Assembly: GCA_964558505.1 (NCBI GenBank)
Contig: CAZLEI010000034.1
Location: forward strand, 1 to 12,674
Length of the DNA stretch: 12,674 nt
Reading direction: 5' to 3'
Source: CAYMPW01 sp964558505
Lineage (GTDB): Archaea > Thermoplasmatota > Thermoplasmata > Methanomassiliicoccales > Methanomethylophilaceae
In this document: positions 1 through 7,853 of the stretch, piece after piece
Numbering within the stretch: position 1 is the first letter of the stretch
How the letters are laid out: each line of letters opens with the position of its first letter
The notes under the pieces: model-generated
Database searches by the model: none
The model's input: only the letters and a program-made list of their open reading frames with translations
Told to the model about the DNA's origin: nothing
Made by a program: the position numbers and the translations under genes

Positions 1-44
1 CAGAATGCAAACTGCAGCAGAGAATCGTCTTGAAGACCGTCTGA

Positions 45-81
45 CCGGGGCCCGACCGGAATGGAACCTGTCGGACCCCGG
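45..81 (-). terminator. Hairpin terminator-like structure after the ABC operon
   Basis: Arms 45-56 and 70-81 pair over 12 positions around a 13-base loop. The only non-Watson-Crick position is C/A when read on the plus strand. Read as minus-strand RNA the same position is a G-U pair, so the stem is unbroken only in that direction. It begins six bases after the stop codon of the last gene of the minus-strand operon. No U-run follows, so it may act as a 3'-end stabiliser rather than an intrinsic terminator. Confidence 0.55.
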
Positions 82-86
82 GATCA

Positions 87-1106
87 TCACTGGATGATCT
101 TCTTGTACCATATCGGGAACGTTATCAGCAACCCGATCGTGATGACAGCCACTGCAAGGACTGCGATCGCGACCGCGGTCCCTGTTGCATTGGATGTTTC
201 CACGCCGTCGACCGAATATACGACGCTGAACGTTCCGGGGCTGTCGTTGTATCCCTCGGGTATCGCAAACACGACATACATCCCTTTGTCCAACAGGAAT
301 GATGCGTTGATGAGTTTCTCACCGCCGTAGACCTCTACATCCAACCACTTGGATACACTTAGATCTGCAGGCGACTTGGTCCCGTAATTCCATTGAATCA
401 TGTTCTTGAACGTGCTCAGAGCAACCGAATCCAATACGATGATGCGCACACTCGCCGTGGATTCCCCTTTGACCTCTACATCCAACGAGACCTTCGTGTT
501 GTCCCCTTCGATTGCGAATGTCTTCGACGACATCGGATAATCATAGAGCTTCCCGTCCTCCGTATATGACGATAAAAGGGAACCACTTATCTGGACAGTG
601 GTCGCGTACTTGCCGCTCTTTACGGATTTATCATATTGAGAGGTCCCATCGTCATTTTTGATCCCCGTATCAATCGTCACCGTACAGGTGAAATTTATGG
701 TGAGGACCACGCTGGATTCATCGGATGTTATACGATAGTAACCCGCCGACGAGACCTCGCTAGGCTTGTGCCCGTCCGGTATCGTGCCGCTGCCGTCGCG
801 GATCACTTTTTCATATTCACTCCACTCGGAAGAGGCGTACATCCGGGCATCCTCATCGCTCAGGCCCAAGGATGTTATCTTGGCATCAGATACGGTTCCG
901 GTTGTCAACTTCAATGCTGTATATGCCATCGTTTCAGTGAGATAGACATTCGCCTCTCCATAGCTAACACCGATGCAGTATCCGAATTCCGCCGAACCTC
1001 CGGCGGTCCCCGCGTCAGACGCGGACGCGCAGACCGGCACGACCGCCAATGCGAGCAACGACACCGCCAACAACGCCGGGAGCACAGAGCGCTTGATCGA
1101 CCTCAT
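87..1106 (-). CDS. Secreted protein with C-terminal membrane anchor, last gene of ABC operon
   Basis: The protein has 339 residues and no family I recognise. Residues 1-28 form a signal peptide: a basic start, then an Ala/Leu/Val core ending near C26-A-S. A long Ser/Thr/Asp-rich region of probable beta structure follows. A hydrophobic helix at about 308-332 and a short tail, WYKKIIQ, end the chain, so the bulk should lie outside the cell, anchored at its C-terminus. N-glycosylation sequons occur at about N138, N267, N287 and N306. The reading frame stays open another 65 codons upstream, but ATG 1106 is chosen. It has a near-perfect ribosome site (AAGGAGGTGA, 1111-1120) and its A is shared with the stop of the permease gene (TGATG), which implies translational coupling. 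Co-transcription suggests it serves the ABC transporter as an accessory or substrate-contact protein; that is inference. The protein at 3082-4254 has the same layout. Confidence 0.85.
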   Translation of the reverse strand: MRSIKRSVLPALLAVSLLALAVVPVCASASDAGTAGGSAEFGYCIGVSYGEANVYLTETMAYTALKLTTGTVSDAKITSLGLSDEDARMYASSEWSEYEKVIRDGSGTIPDGHKPSEVSSAGYYRITSDESSVVLTINFTCTVTIDTGIKNDDGTSQYDKSVKSGKYATTVQISGSLLSSYTEDGKLYDYPMSSKTFAIEGDNTKVSLDVEVKGESTASVRIIVLDSVALSTFKNMIQWNYGTKSPADLSVSKWLDVEVYGGEKLINASFLLDKGMYVVFAIPEGYNDSPGTFSVVYSVDGVETSNATGTAVAIAVLAVAVITIGLLITFPIWYKKIIQ

Positions 1107-2008
1107 CACCTCACCTCCTTTCTGACTGTCGAGACATAACCGAGTACCAGACATCCGATCCCCCATATCAGGCACTGCAGGTAGCAATCCACCATCGGGA
1201 TGGTGTACCCCTGGATACCATATACCATGAGTCCGGAAAGCGTATAGGGCGCCACTCCGAAATTGCATACTATCATATCTATCGCCTCGAACGGAAGCCA
1301 CTCGATGGCCGCCTTAATATCCAAGGTGATGAAACCGCTGACCATGAGGAGCGCCATGGGCATGATGGCGAAGATGAGCGCGAACGACATCCCGCCCGAC
1401 CTCTTTATCACCGATCCGACGGCGAAACAGATGGCGTTGCACATGAACACGCATAACACTGTAAGGACCAATGATTCGGTGTACAGCGATGGAAGCATCG
1501 TGGTGAAAGATGCGGCCGTCATCGCCCAGGCCAGGCCGTACATCAGGAATGCGAAAGCCAATGAAGCGATGAGGCTCGCGAGGTACTTGCCGAAGAAGAA
1601 CGCCCAGCGAGGGACCGGCAACGGGAAATTGAGACGGCCGACGCCGTCGTTGAATTCGACCGAAAGGGCCGCGCCGCAGAAGAGCATCATGCACAGGAGG
1701 ATCAGCAACGGCATCATGGACAGCAGATTGCCCATGTACGTCGACGATATCTCGATGCCGACGTTCATGTATCCGGCCGCCGTCATCAACGGCAGGAACG
1801 CGCATAGGAGGACCAGGATCACCATGGAAACTTGACCTTTGGAATACAACAGGAGCTGGGTCTTGCATACGGTCAGCATCTGCATCAGCGGATTCGGCGT
1901 GGTGTACGACATGTCCCTGTGAGCGTCCTGATGGGACATCGACGAGCCTGTGAGATCGGAGGAATCTATGTCCCCCTCTGCCACGGCGGCTTTCTTGAAC
2001 AGCTTCAT
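1106..2008 (-). CDS. ABC-2 type transporter permease
   Basis: This is the membrane part of an ABC transporter, 300 residues long. A hydrophilic N-terminal stretch of about 55 residues, inside the cell, precedes six predicted helices at about 60-80, 95-117, 138-162, 178-200, 207-228 and 272-293. Between helices 2 and 3 lies the segment SVEFNDGVGRLNFPLPVPR, then a GK at the start of helix 3. This corresponds to the E...G...L...P.sR...gK pattern of ABC-2 permeases and is the likely contact with the ATPase. Start ATG 2008 is supported by GGAGGG (2015-2020) six bases upstream and by a 4-base ATGA overlap with the ATPase gene. A later ATG at residue 24 is possible but lacks this support. One permease gene with one ATPase gene suggests a homodimeric exporter. 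The substrate cannot be read from sequence. Confidence 0.9.
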   Translation of the reverse strand: MKLFKKAAVAEGDIDSSDLTGSSMSHQDAHRDMSYTTPNPLMQMLTVCKTQLLLYSKGQVSMVILVLLCAFLPLMTAAGYMNVGIEISSTYMGNLLSMMPLLILLCMMLFCGAALSVEFNDGVGRLNFPLPVPRWAFFFGKYLASLIASLAFAFLMYGLAWAMTAASFTTMLPSLYTESLVLTVLCVFMCNAICFAVGSVIKRSGGMSFALIFAIMPMALLMVSGFITLDIKAAIEWLPFEAIDMIVCNFGVAPYTLSGLMVYGIQGYTIPMVDCYLQCLIWGIGCLVLGYVSTVRKEVR

Positions 2009-2973
2009 CTTACTCCCTCCGTGCCGTCGGTCATCTCCATGTACAGGGATTCCAGATCGGCGCCCTTCTCATTCATGGCCAGAAGTCTCAGCCCGTGACC
2101 GCATACGATATCCACCAGATTCGCCTGGTCGTCGTTGGATCCGGAGAACTTCACCCTGAGCTGGTAGTCTCCCATCTTCTCGACCTCCCGGACCCCGGCG
2201 GCCGCGGACATGTCCCTGACGAATTCGGGCGTCATCGCCAGATGGGTGCGGAATGTTATCGAAAGGGCATCCGGCGAAGCAGTGGATATGTTGTGGACCA
2301 GCTCGGAGACATTGTCGCTGATGACGGACCTGCCGGCACGTATCATGGTGACGGACTCACAGATCTCCGAGACCTCCTTGAGCATATGGGTGCTGATCAG
2401 CAGCGAACGGGAGTCGTTCTTCAGGCTTGCAAGGACCGCCCTCATCTCTATCATGCCCCTGGGGTCGAGGCCCGATGTGGGCTCGTCCAGGATTATGACC
2501 TCCGGATTGGGGAGGAGCACCTGTGCCAGGCCGACCCTCTGCCTCATGCCTTTGGAGAACTGGCCGATGGCCTTGTCCTTCCATTCCCACATGCGAACCT
2601 CTTCCAGAGCGTCGCGGATGCGGATCTTCCTCTCCGCCCTGCTGAGGCCGCGCAGCTCTCCGATGTAATCCAATGTCTCGTACGGTGTGAACCTCTCATA
2701 ATAATTGGGAGTCTCGACCACACAACCAACACGGGCCAATGCCAAACGGTGGTTCGTATGAACGTTTATCCCATCGATCAGTGCCTCGCCCTCAGTCGGA
2801 TTTATCAGATTCGTCAGCAGTTTGAGCGTGGTGCTCTTACCGGATCCGTTCGGACCGAGAAGCCCCATGAACTCTCCCTTGCGGATGGTCATATCCAAAT
2901 GATCCAATGCAATGAAACTGCCGTACGCTTTTGTAAGGCCGCGTATCTCCACAGCATACGTTGCGTCTCCCAT
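2005..2973 (-). CDS. ABC transporter ATP-binding protein (CcmA/NatA type)
   Basis: This is the ATPase that drives the permease encoded next to it, 322 residues from the chosen start. Motifs in order: Walker A GPNGSGKST (about 40-48), signature FSKGM followed by RQR (139-146), Walker B VIILDEP (159-165), D-loop SGLDPRG, and the switch histidine in STHML (H196). All catalytic residues are intact. The Q-loop position appears to carry Glu in VVETPNYYERFT, which I also associate with CcmA-like exporters. A C-terminal extension of about 100 residues follows the core, as in antibiotic- and Na+-export ATPases. Two starts compete. TTG 2982 has GAGG upstream; ATG 2973 has GGAG five bases upstream and is preferred. 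It is the first gene of a three-gene operon and overlaps the permease gene by 4 bases. A TATA-like element at 3021-3031 would give a leader of about 27 bases. Confidence 0.93.
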   Translation of the reverse strand: MGDATYAVEIRGLTKAYGSFIALDHLDMTIRKGEFMGLLGPNGSGKSTTLKLLTNLINPTEGEALIDGINVHTNHRLALARVGCVVETPNYYERFTPYETLDYIGELRGLSRAERKIRIRDALEEVRMWEWKDKAIGQFSKGMRQRVGLAQVLLPNPEVIILDEPTSGLDPRGMIEMRAVLASLKNDSRSLLISTHMLKEVSEICESVTMIRAGRSVISDNVSELVHNISTASPDALSITFRTHLAMTPEFVRDMSAAAGVREVEKMGDYQLRVKFSGSNDDQANLVDIVCGHGLRLLAMNEKGADLESLYMEMTDGTEGVR

Positions 2974-3020
2974 GCGCTCCAAATATTATCCTCGCTTAAT
3001 AGTGTTGTGCATACTGGAAC

Positions 3021-3053
3021 ATATGATTAACTGCTCACGCCAAATAATATATG
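3021..3053. promoter_or_regulatory. Divergent promoter pair, ABC operon and surface protein
   Basis: On the plus strand AAATAATATATG (3042-3053) centres 34 bases before ATG 3082, giving a leader under about 10 bases. No ribosome site precedes that ATG, which fits a nearly leaderless message. On the minus strand a weaker AT-rich element (3021-3031) would start the ABC operon near 3000. The two elements lie about 10 bases apart, so one regulator could control both directions. The TATA boxes are read by eye and not tested. Confidence 0.5.
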
Positions 3054-3081
3054 CGCCTGCACCATTGCGCACTCGGTTAAC

Positions 3082-4254
3082 ATGAAGATTCGCCCGATAC
3101 TGATGATGCTAGCTGTTGTGGCCTTGGCAACGGCAATGGTCCTTCCGCTCTCTGCGATACAGCCGCAATCCGACGGTGCTGCCGAAGCGGGGTTCCTCTT
3201 GTCCTCGGACGGTGTCGATGAAAGCCAATTCGAGACCGTCAGATCTCAATTCGATATTGATTTATTCAACTTCATATTGATCAACCCCCTCGTCAAAGAC
3301 CACAGTGAGATCTCCATCAACGATACCGTGCATAATCTGACCGTGGGCCATGGGACGAGTTACGACAAATCTATGGTGATGTACGACGACATCAGATCGA
3401 TCGATATGCACATTGATACGGGATACACGGTCAAGGACAGCATCCCGGATGGAACGAACGTCATCTCCGCATCATCGATGATCAGTGCGAACACAACTCA
3501 ACTGAGCAATGATTGCGGCCAATTCAACACTGGTGACCGTATCACCATAACAGGTGATATCCGTGTCGATTCGATCTTCCGCGGATCCACCGGGATCGTC
3601 GAGACCTCTATCGGAAAATATTTTTCCGACAGGATCTACAATATGACAGGCTATTATGCCCTGGGCCTCGTCGTCGAATATTTCCCCGTCGGCGGAGATG
3701 CCGTGACGATCGACGTTGAACATGAGATCGTCGCGAGCCGCATCATGGAATCGATACCTTACGATGTCACTGTTGCCGACTCTAGCATCATCGGCGATGT
3801 CAGTTCCTCTTCTTACTACAAGGTAGTGGATTACAGTTCCTCGATCGACCGTGTCATCGATGGCCGCAACGTGAGTCTAAACGCCTCTGTGAACACGTCC
3901 CCCGTCAGCGACTATGACATCGAGATAGATCATAGATTCCCTGTGATAACGGAATCGGATATCGCAGACCAGATGACACTGGAAAACATCATGAAAGGTG
4001 TGTTCGGACCTTCCGTCACAGAATCTGATCTGTCGAAGAGCTTCGGAGATGACCTTCACATGGACTATGCCAGTTTTTCTGCACGGCTCAATCAGGGCAT
4101 AAAAACTGAACTGGACGGCGGCCATTCCATGACGAATACCATGACCATCGTGCTCCTGGTCATGCTGGCCGTCATCGCGGTCGCAATAGCCGTGTGGGCA
4201 GTCACGTTTAGGCTCGGATCCAACCCGTTCAAAAGGAAGAATGACCAGGGATGA
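3082..4254 (+). CDS. Secreted surface protein with C-terminal membrane anchor
   Basis: The protein has 390 residues and no family I recognise. Residues 1-25 form a signal peptide (basic MKIR, hydrophobic core, small residues near S24-A-I). A Ser/Asp/Ile-rich beta-type region of about 320 residues follows, then a membrane helix at about 353-376 and a basic tail ending RKNDQG. N-glycosylation sequons are at about N85, N137, N187, N263, N267 and N271, as expected for an outside domain. The overall plan (signal peptide, outside domain, single C-terminal helix, short basic tail) matches the last gene of the divergent ABC operon. The two may be distant relatives or work together, but I cannot align them convincingly by eye. 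The gene starts at ATG 3082 without a ribosome site and ends 5 bases from the convergent ThiI-like gene. Codon use resembles its neighbours. Confidence 0.85.
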   Translation: MKIRPILMMLAVVALATAMVLPLSAIQPQSDGAAEAGFLLSSDGVDESQFETVRSQFDIDLFNFILINPLVKDHSEISINDTVHNLTVGHGTSYDKSMVMYDDIRSIDMHIDTGYTVKDSIPDGTNVISASSMISANTTQLSNDCGQFNTGDRITITGDIRVDSIFRGSTGIVETSIGKYFSDRIYNMTGYYALGLVVEYFPVGGDAVTIDVEHEIVASRIMESIPYDVTVADSSIIGDVSSSSYYKVVDYSSSIDRVIDGRNVSLNASVNTSPVSDYDIEIDHRFPVITESDIADQMTLENIMKGVFGPSVTESDLSKSFGDDLHMDYASFSARLNQGIKTELDGGHSMTNTMTIVLLVMLAVIAVAIAVWAVTFRLGSNPFKRKNDQG

Positions 4255-4259
4255 CCCGA

Positions 4260-5108
4260 TCAATCGAAGCGCCCTGCTTCGGACCTCATGGTCGCAAGCA
4301 ACGCTCCGACATCCTCATCCGACATGCCTATGGTCGGGAAGAACACCGGCAGGTCGCCGCTGACATCCACCTGAGTGAAATCGTCCAAGGTTGAACCGGT
4401 CACACGTCCGAGGAACTCCCTATTGAACACAGACGGCTCGTACCTCCTCAGATTGGGGTCGTATGCCAGCAGGAGCGAGTCGTCATGGCCGCCCTCCACG
4501 AACGCCCTGCATCCGCGCTTCATCATGAGCCAAGCCGCCACGATCGCACGGTCGCTGTCGACGGTCGCGATGACCTTCCCCTGACTCCCGAGCGGGAGGC
4601 CGGCGTGGCACCTGATGTAGGAATCGAACACGTATGCGCGGTTATCCCTGATCTCCACGTAGAAAACGGCGTCGGGATCCGTCAGGTCCACCTTGACGCC
4701 CTTGGACTCGTTGGCGATGAAGATCGCCGATCCGACTTCCCTCCCCACATCCACGCTCGTATACGGGTGGGACCCTTCCCTGCGGGCCTTCACGGCGAAG
4801 GACATGCCCTCGGACAATCTGCTCATCGAGTACTCCGCAGCTGTGGCGCACATGTCCTCCATGGACGAAGTGCACTGCTCTGTGACAGAAAGGGAAGCTA
4901 TGCCGAACACCTTGCGGAGGGACCGGACGGCCGTATCCGGATCCGCGGCCTCCACGAAGAAGCGGGCCTCGCCTTTCGTGACCATGGCCTCGACGCCGTC
5001 GGCCATGAGCATCGAGAACATGTTGTCCTTCAGCTGGTTCTCGAACTTCACTCTGACCGGTGTGCTCTTCAGCCCTATCTCTGCATACCTCGCGAGGATC
5101 ACTGTCAC
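4260..5108 (-). CDS. Shortened ThiI-like protein with THUMP domain, PP-loop degenerate
   Basis: ThiI makes 4-thiouridine in tRNA, using a ferredoxin-like N-terminal domain, a THUMP tRNA-binding domain and a PP-loop ATPase domain. Here, in 282 residues, the N-terminus ILARYAEIGLKS matches ThiI. THUMP spans about 60-170, and GLPLGSQGK (170-178) matches the family linker GLPVG..GK. After it the family has SGGxDS followed by AAWLMMKRG. This protein keeps AAWLMMKRGC (191-200) but has TVDSDRAI where the ATP loop should be, one residue shorter. The rest of the ATPase domain is cut to about 80 residues, though LPVFFPTIGMSDEDV (253-267) still resembles the family's LPVLRPLIGxDKEE. It probably binds tRNA but should not activate it. 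The start is GTG 5108, because an in-frame TAG lies four codons upstream. TATA 5131-5142 sits 28 bases before the GTG, so the message is probably leaderless. The uninterrupted frame argues against a fresh pseudogene. Confidence 0.8.
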   Translation of the reverse strand: MTVILARYAEIGLKSTPVRVKFENQLKDNMFSMLMADGVEAMVTKGEARFFVEAADPDTAVRSLRKVFGIASLSVTEQCTSSMEDMCATAAEYSMSRLSEGMSFAVKARREGSHPYTSVDVGREVGSAIFIANESKGVKVDLTDPDAVFYVEIRDNRAYVFDSYIRCHAGLPLGSQGKVIATVDSDRAIVAAWLMMKRGCRAFVEGGHDDSLLLAYDPNLRRYEPSVFNREFLGRVTGSTLDDFTQVDVSGDLPVFFPTIGMSDEDVGALLATMRSEAGRFD

Positions 5109-5130
5109 GTCCGATGCCTATGTGATCCAT

Positions 5131-5142
5131 GATATTATCTTT
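5131..5142 (-). promoter_or_regulatory. TATA box for the ThiI-like gene
   Basis: On the minus strand AAAGATAATATC centres 28 bases before GTG 5108. The fixed archaeal TATA-to-start distance would place the transcript start at the GTG itself. The absence of a ribosome site agrees with that. Confidence 0.55.
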
Positions 5143-5219
5143 GTCGGTTGACGGATATTCCCTGCGATCGTGTTCCCCCTGGCAGCTAAAAGGACGCCGA
5201 TCACCGAAGACCCAAAGTG

Positions 5220-5229
5220 AAAATATTAA
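5220..5229 (+). promoter_or_regulatory. TATA box for the TauE/SafE operon
   Basis: AAAATATTAA centres about 28 bases before ATG 5253, the distance of a leaderless archaeal transcript. This decides against the earlier in-frame GTG at 5217, which would lie upstream of the promoter element. Confidence 0.55.
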
Positions 5230-5252
5230 GTGCTTGGGGCCATGACACCGAT

Positions 5253-6068
5253 ATGGACCCCGTGATGGCGGTGGGATTGATTGTTGCGGGAATGGTCGCC
5301 GGGATACTCGGTGCCCTGTTCGGCCTCGGCGGAGGATTCATCCTCGTGCCCATACTCACGATCGGCTTCGGTCTGTCGCCGGAGGATGCCGCCGCGGTGA
5401 GTCTCGTGGGGATCGTGGCCACCTCTGTCGGTGCCGCATCATTCTACCTCAAGAACCGGGTTGCCAACATCCGTCTGGGTCTTCTGCTGGAACTTACCAC
5501 GTCCATAGGCGCGATCGCGGGAGCGGTCATCGCGGCGTACCTCCAATCGTGGGTCATAGTCGTGATATTCTCCGTCGTCGTCATGTACAGCGGACTGCGC
5601 ATGGCATTGGAACCCGAGAAGACCGTGGAGCCTGCTGACGGCGACAGGGAGCACGAATACACAGACCTGCGCAACGGAAAGACCGTCGGATACACCGTAA
5701 GGAACGTGAAAGGCGGACTCGCCGTATGCGGTGTGGCCGGGATCGTGTCCAGCATGACCGGCGTAGGAGGCGGCAGCATCAAAGTGCCGATGATGAACAT
5801 CGGCATGGACATCCCCATCAAAGCAGCCTCCGCCACCAGCAACTACATGATCGGGATCACCGCGTTCTCAGGGGCGATGGCCTATTTCGTCATGGGCAAC
5901 GTGGCCCTGGATGTCGCCGGGATGGTCGCGATCGGAGGATTCCTCGGTTCCGTCCTCGGGACCAGGGCATCCGCCCGCATAGACGGCGCCTCCATGAGGA
6001 GGTACTTCTCGGTGCTTCTGTTCGCAGTGGCCGCCATCATGCTCCTCAGGACAGGAGGGGTGCTTTGA
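5253..6068 (+). CDS. TauE/SafE family membrane transporter
   Basis: Proteins of the TauE/SafE (DUF81) family are multi-helix membrane proteins linked to export or uptake of sulfonates, sulfite and other small anions. This one has 271 residues, a normal length. The family's internal duplication is visible: GALFGLGGGFILVPIL (20-35) in the first half is echoed by SMTGVGGGSIKVPMM (167-181) in the second. Both begin hydrophobic blocks of three to four helices, separated by a hydrophilic loop of about 118-152. ATG 5253 is chosen over GTG 5217 because the TATA box overlaps the latter. It overlaps the next gene by 4 bases (TTGA), and that gene encodes the usual DUF1634 partner. The substrate is unknown. 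A sulfur compound is the default guess from the family, not from anything seen here. Confidence 0.88.
   Translation: MDPVMAVGLIVAGMVAGILGALFGLGGGFILVPILTIGFGLSPEDAAAVSLVGIVATSVGAASFYLKNRVANIRLGLLLELTTSIGAIAGAVIAAYLQSWVIVVIFSVVVMYSGLRMALEPEKTVEPADGDREHEYTDLRNGKTVGYTVRNVKGGLAVCGVAGIVSSMTGVGGGSIKVPMMNIGMDIPIKAASATSNYMIGITAFSGAMAYFVMGNVALDVAGMVAIGGFLGSVLGTRASARIDGASMRRYFSVLLFAVAAIMLLRTGGVL
6053..6058 (+). promoter_or_regulatory. Ribosome binding site that fixes a TTG start
   Basis: AGGAGG sits inside the end of the TauE/SafE gene with a 6-base spacer to TTG 6065. No ATG or GTG in that frame lies at a suitable distance, so the site supports the rare TTG initiation codon of the next gene. Confidence 0.7.
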
Positions 6069-6340
6069 ACCTTTACGACGACACCGCATTCGTCCTGAGG
6101 GCAGGAGCGTTACTGGGACTCGTCATCACAGCGGCGGGCCTGATCATGCAGATGCTCGCGATGGCCTACAGCGATACCGTCCTCGCCGCCGGGATCGTCG
6201 TACTGATAGCATCCCCGTTCGCCGGGGTCATCATGTCGCTGACGGACCTGGTGCGCATGAAGGATATGAAATGGGCCTGCGTGGCCGCATTGCTCACCGC
6301 GATCGTATCGGCAGGTCTGGTCCTGGCATTCTTCCTGTGA
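6065..6340 (+). CDS. DUF1634-like small membrane protein
   Basis: The protein has 91 residues and three predicted helices at about 11-31, 38-58 and 69-90. The middle part, GIVVLIASPFAGVIMSLTDL (43-62), followed by a short charged turn RMKD and a last hydrophobic helix, matches the DUF1634 pattern. In that pattern LiatP...v...s...F is followed by a charged D/E/R patch. DUF1634 genes are typically next to TauE/SafE genes, as here, and the product probably forms a complex with the transporter. It starts at TTG 6065 within TTGA shared with the TauE stop, helped by AGGAGG at 6053-6058. It is somewhat shorter than typical members. The stop codon ends at 6340 and the stop of the opposing gene begins at 6341, so no spacer exists for a terminator. 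Confidence 0.8.
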   Translation: MNLYDDTAFVLRAGALLGLVITAAGLIMQMLAMAYSDTVLAAGIVVLIASPFAGVIMSLTDLVRMKDMKWACVAALLTAIVSAGLVLAFFL

Positions 6341-7831
6341 TCAGAACTCGAACTTGCCGTGGTCTATCCCGCACATCGGGCACACCGGCCTGCTGTTGCT
6401 CCTGAGGTTCCGCGTGAACCCGCATGAGGGGCAGGTGTACGACCTGATCGGCTCGTCCCATTTCTTGGACCTGCAGAACGGGCAGTACTTGGGTTTGTCC
6501 CCGGACTGTATCCACACGCGGTTGCACCTGGTGCAGGTGTTCTGCTTGGGCTCCTGGTTCCATTTGTAGGATCCGCATGAGGGGCACTTCTTGGAATGAC
6601 CGCCTCTGGATTGCCAGGTGTGGCCGCAGCGCAGGCACTCGGAATCGTCTATGCTCATGTCGTCCCATTTGGTGGATTGGCATGCAGGGCACCTGACCGG
6701 CGATGCGGAGTAGGAGTACCAGCCCGTGGTGCATTGATTGCAGAAATGCCTGTACACCTCGCGCTCCTTCCAGGTGGCTGTCCTGCATATCGGGCAGCGC
6801 TCCTCGCGGTTCGTCCATGCGTGACCGCAGACCACGCAGTCCCTCTTCACGTAAGGGGCCTCGTCCCATCTGCGAGAATGGCACTTGGGGCAGCACTTCG
6901 GGTGCTTGTCCTTCTTGGGCAACCACAGGTGATCGCATTTGGAACAATGCAGCGTCTCGGGGAACCTCTCGGTGGTGAACGGGGTTATGACCGGCGTTTC
7001 TCCGGGTATGCCCTCGAAGGCGAAGGTGTCGGTGGACTGTGCGCCCAGGCGCATGCTAAGGCCCGGACCGCGACGGTACGTGTTCCCGACGGACTCCGCT
7101 GATATCGACGAGATGCGCCTGTAGCCGTAGTACGTTATCATCACGGTGGCCGCTATGAACACCGCGACCCACATGACGGATGCTTCGACCGATTCCTCGG
7201 ACGGACTCTCCGACCAGGATGCGGTCAGTCCCGAGTATACGGGACCGTCGGTGAACGAATAGGCACGGCCGGTATCCTCGTAATAGAGGCCTCCGAAGTC
7301 ATGACCTTCCAATGTCAGGGTCTCGGGTGTTGCCACGTTGTCTCCGGTCGACAGGTTCCAGATCAACGCGATCCTGTCCCCGTCCACCAGGTCCAGCTCC
7401 TCCAGGGAGAAGGTCGTGGGGACCCATCTGTCATCAGACCACAGGAACACGGATGCCATGGTCGCTATGAAACCTTCCAAAGGCATGGCGGGTACGACGT
7501 TCCCGTCAGAATAGTAGCTGAATCCGCGGTCTCCCAAGGCAGTCTCGGCAACAGACGACATGCTGCTGCCATTGCCTTTGGTCCAGAACACGGTCTCACC
7601 GTAACCGACGAAGATGTCCACATCGGTCTCCTTCCCCCATTCCTTGTCCGTCACCGAGGTCATCTCATTGGATGGGACCGGGGGATCCTGCCCCGGCCTA
7701 GAATCCGTCGATGATGCGTCGGCGTAGGCAAAAACGGGGGCCGATGCCGCGAACAAGAGCAGCGCCATCAACAAGAATGCGATGGCCCAGCCCCTCGTGT
7801 TCGCGATGGCCCTGTGGATAATCTCGTGCAT
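6341..7831 (-). CDS. Membrane protein with outside domain and six tandem zinc ribbons
   Basis: The protein has 496 residues in three parts. (1) A signal peptide or first helix (about 14-36) is followed by an outside region of about 37-215. Its section 75-160 ends in DLVDGDRIALIWN and resembles the ubiquitin-like DUF4430 fold; that match is weak. (2) A membrane helix lies at about 217-236, followed by basic YGYRRI, so the rest is inside the cell. (3) Six zinc ribbons follow, each CxxC-(10-14)-CxxC. Cysteine pairs are at 296/299+314/317, 332/335+346/349, 364/367+381/384, 399/402+416/419, 433/436+450/453 and 467/470+484/487. Repeats are 32-36 residues apart, and the first five share a Trp after each pair (CGHxW, CxSxKWD). 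All 24 cysteines are present. ATG 7831 has GGAGGG (7837-7842) upstream. The role is unknown; the layout suggests sensing outside with nucleic-acid or protein binding inside. Confidence 0.85.
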   Translation of the reverse strand: MHEIIHRAIANTRGWAIAFLLMALLLFAASAPVFAYADASSTDSRPGQDPPVPSNEMTSVTDKEWGKETDVDIFVGYGETVFWTKGNGSSMSSVAETALGDRGFSYYSDGNVVPAMPLEGFIATMASVFLWSDDRWVPTTFSLEELDLVDGDRIALIWNLSTGDNVATPETLTLEGHDFGGLYYEDTGRAYSFTDGPVYSGLTASWSESPSEESVEASVMWVAVFIAATVMITYYGYRRISSISAESVGNTYRRGPGLSMRLGAQSTDTFAFEGIPGETPVITPFTTERFPETLHCSKCDHLWLPKKDKHPKCCPKCHSRRWDEAPYVKRDCVVCGHAWTNREERCPICRTATWKEREVYRHFCNQCTTGWYSYSASPVRCPACQSTKWDDMSIDDSECLRCGHTWQSRGGHSKKCPSCGSYKWNQEPKQNTCTRCNRVWIQSGDKPKYCPFCRSKKWDEPIRSYTCPSCGFTRNLRSNSRPVCPMCGIDHGKFEF

Positions 7832-7853
7832 CGTTGCCCTCCTATACTGAATA

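Noticed and set aside
1107..1301. A longer start for the anchored protein of the ABC operon
   Set aside because: The extra 65 codons overlap the permease gene, carry no signal peptide and would bury the clear signal sequence that begins at ATG 1106.
5726..6340. A 204-codon plus-strand frame ending with the DUF1634-like protein
   Set aside because: Its first 113 codons overlap the TauE/SafE gene out of frame and give an Arg/His-rich sequence. Only the part from TTG 6065 is protein-like and preceded by a ribosome site.
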